64,000 nucleotides of DNA from Pseudonocardia abyssalis. GTDB taxonomy: Bacteria > Actinomycetota > Actinomycetes > Mycobacteriales > Pseudonocardiaceae. Both the position numbers and the translations under genes were made by a program. The notes under the pieces were generated by a model. That model searched no databases. It was given only the letters and a program-made list of their open reading frames with translations, and was not told the DNA's origin. Position 1 is the first letter of the stretch. Every line of letters starts with the position of its first letter. This document shows positions 63,179 to 64,000 of the stretch, piece after piece. The DNA lies in contig NZ_JADQDK010000001.1 of NCBI RefSeq assembly GCF_019263705.2, positions 3,720,001 through 3,784,000 of the forward strand, in the 5' to 3' direction.

Positions 63179-64000
63179 GCCAGCGACGCTACCGCCGCCT
63201 GCGCCGACGCGTCGCCCACCTCGACCGCCTCGGCGACCCGGGAGGGGTCGGTGGACAGCGCGGCGATTCCCGCCGCCCGCGACGGGCCGAGCGCCAGCAG
63301 GTGCCCGGGGCCCCGGTCGGGGTGCGCGGCGTCGGTGACGAGGCGCAGGTCGTAGCGGCGGATGCCCTGCGCGAGGGTGCCGAGGCCGGGGACGAGGACG
63401 TCGAGGGTGCGGGCCCAGAGCGAGAGGTCGGACACGGCGTGGATCTCCGACTCCGGACGGCAGACCAGCACGAGCACGTGCGTCGCGCCGCCGCGCAGGG
63501 CCCGCGCCGTCGCCAGCGGCTCGCCGACCGAGCCGTCGACCCAGCGGCGCCCGCCGTGCTCCACCGGCGGCCCGGCGAGCAGCGGGATGGCCGCGGTGGC
63601 CCGCAGGGCCCGCTGCCAGTCCTCGACGGTCCTCAGGCCGGTGAGGACGTGCGGCTGCAGGTCGGCCGCGTCGGTCGCGACGACGTGCAGCGGTACCGGG
63701 CCGTCACGCAGCACCTCCCACGGCAGCGGCTTCGTGCCGCCGAGCACGGTGTCGATCAGGTGGTCGATCGACACCGCCGGTCGGCCGGTGGCGAGGCGGC
63801 GCAGGTCGATGAACGCGGAGGAAGCGAGGTCCTCGGGGAACGCGGCCGCCCCCGCGTCGGCGCGGCCGGTGAGGAACGACGCCGCCGACACCGCGCCTGA
63901 CGACGCCCCGTAGACCTCGTCGAACGCCTCGCGCAGGCCCGCACGGTCCAGGGCGTGCAGCATCCCGGCGACGTAGGCCCCGCGCATCCCGCCCCCGCCG
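63175..64000 (-). CDS. Patatin-like phospholipase (partial, N-terminus beyond the window)
   Basis: The gene runs off the right edge; the visible 274 or so residues begin GGGGMRGAYVAGML, the patatin oxyanion loop (GGGxRG), so only a short N-terminus is missing. The catalytic Ser is in YGASSGAV (GxSxG) and the Asp of the dyad is in WVDGSVGEPL. It should hydrolyse acyl ester bonds in lipids. It is co-transcribed with cinA and yjbR-like genes downstream. Confidence 0.9.
   Translation of the reverse strand, partial: GGGGMRGAYVAGMLHALDRAGLREAFDEVYGASSGAVSAASFLTGRADAGAAAFPEDLASSAFIDLRRLATGRPAVSIDHLIDTVLGGTKPLPWEVLRDGPVPLHVVATDAADLQPHVLTGLRTVEDWQRALRATAAIPLLAGPPVEHGGRRWVDGSVGEPLATARALRGGATHVLVLVCRPESEIHAVSDLSLWARTLDVLVPGLGTLAQGIRRYDLRLVTDAAHPDRGPGHLLALGPSRAAGIAALSTDPSRVAEAVEVGDASAQAAVASLA

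Overview
The window is one continuous stretch of very GC-rich chromosome with the codon use of a high-GC actinomycete. GTG starts, 4-bp ATGA/GTGA gene overlaps, F420-type oxidoreductases, an FHA-domain ABC exporter of the Rv1747 kind, a fused FadE34-type acyl-CoA dehydrogenase, a nickel superoxide dismutase and actinobacterial cysteine-leader peptides all fit this. The mix is most like Pseudonocardia or a close relative in Pseudonocardiaceae; the genus is inference. I see no rRNA, tRNA, transposase, integrase or cas gene.

Layout. 1-703: tail of a ParA-like gene and a small partner. 1603-4247: sulfur-scavenging module (SfnG-type and DszC/SfnC-type monooxygenases), each gene preceded by a short Cys-containing leader ORF. 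4296-5717: Mn-type GDT1 membrane protein fused to a methyltransferase-like domain, under a yybP-ykoY riboswitch. 5782-8807: thiolase, small HTH protein and HtrA protease. 8986-14909: CoA transferase, ECF42 sigma factor, its DGPF/YCII partner, DUF998 protein and FHA-ABC exporter. 14939-22302: lipid genes (FadE34-like, TetR, acyl-CoA ligase), TerC and an F420/hemerythrin fusion. 22607-26078: three-gene MBL, DedA, phosphodiesterase operon. 26521-34008: phosphofructokinase, PPOX protein, two MFS exporters, HxlR regulator and small enzymes. 34129-39693: a 1,854-residue single-chain acyl-CoA carboxylase. 39747-46303: GH3 hexosaminidase, a KAS-III-like enzyme with a long extra N-terminal domain plus PhaB-like reductase, glutathionyl-hydroquinone reductase, a methyltransferase relic and small genes. 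46457-49608: pobA-pcaHG with a divergent IclR regulator, which converts 4-hydroxybenzoate to carboxymuconate. 49764-53795: amidase, SDR, epoxide hydrolase and FIST protein. 53848-60097: a five-gene nickel/peptide-type ABC importer next to sodX-sodN, with two Nur-like boxes at its promoter. 60193-64000: hydrolase, DinB, YjbR, CinA and the start-side part of a patatin gene.

The most striking unexplained signal is a family of non-coding arrays in six intergenic gaps (8821, 21276, 26187, 49617, 54510 and 56504). Short cores (GAGTCGCTG or GAGTTTGCCG, and their reverse complements) recur at an exact 22-bp spacing, and each array has opposed arms, so it can fold into a long hairpin. Two of the six sit inside the nickel-type ABC operon. 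Separately, two convergent gene ends share the same hairpin stem (GTGCGCGGAA...TTCCGCGCAC). Metal handling is a theme: Ni dismutase, Ni-type importer, a DUF4242 nickel-binding-family protein and a Mn riboswitch.
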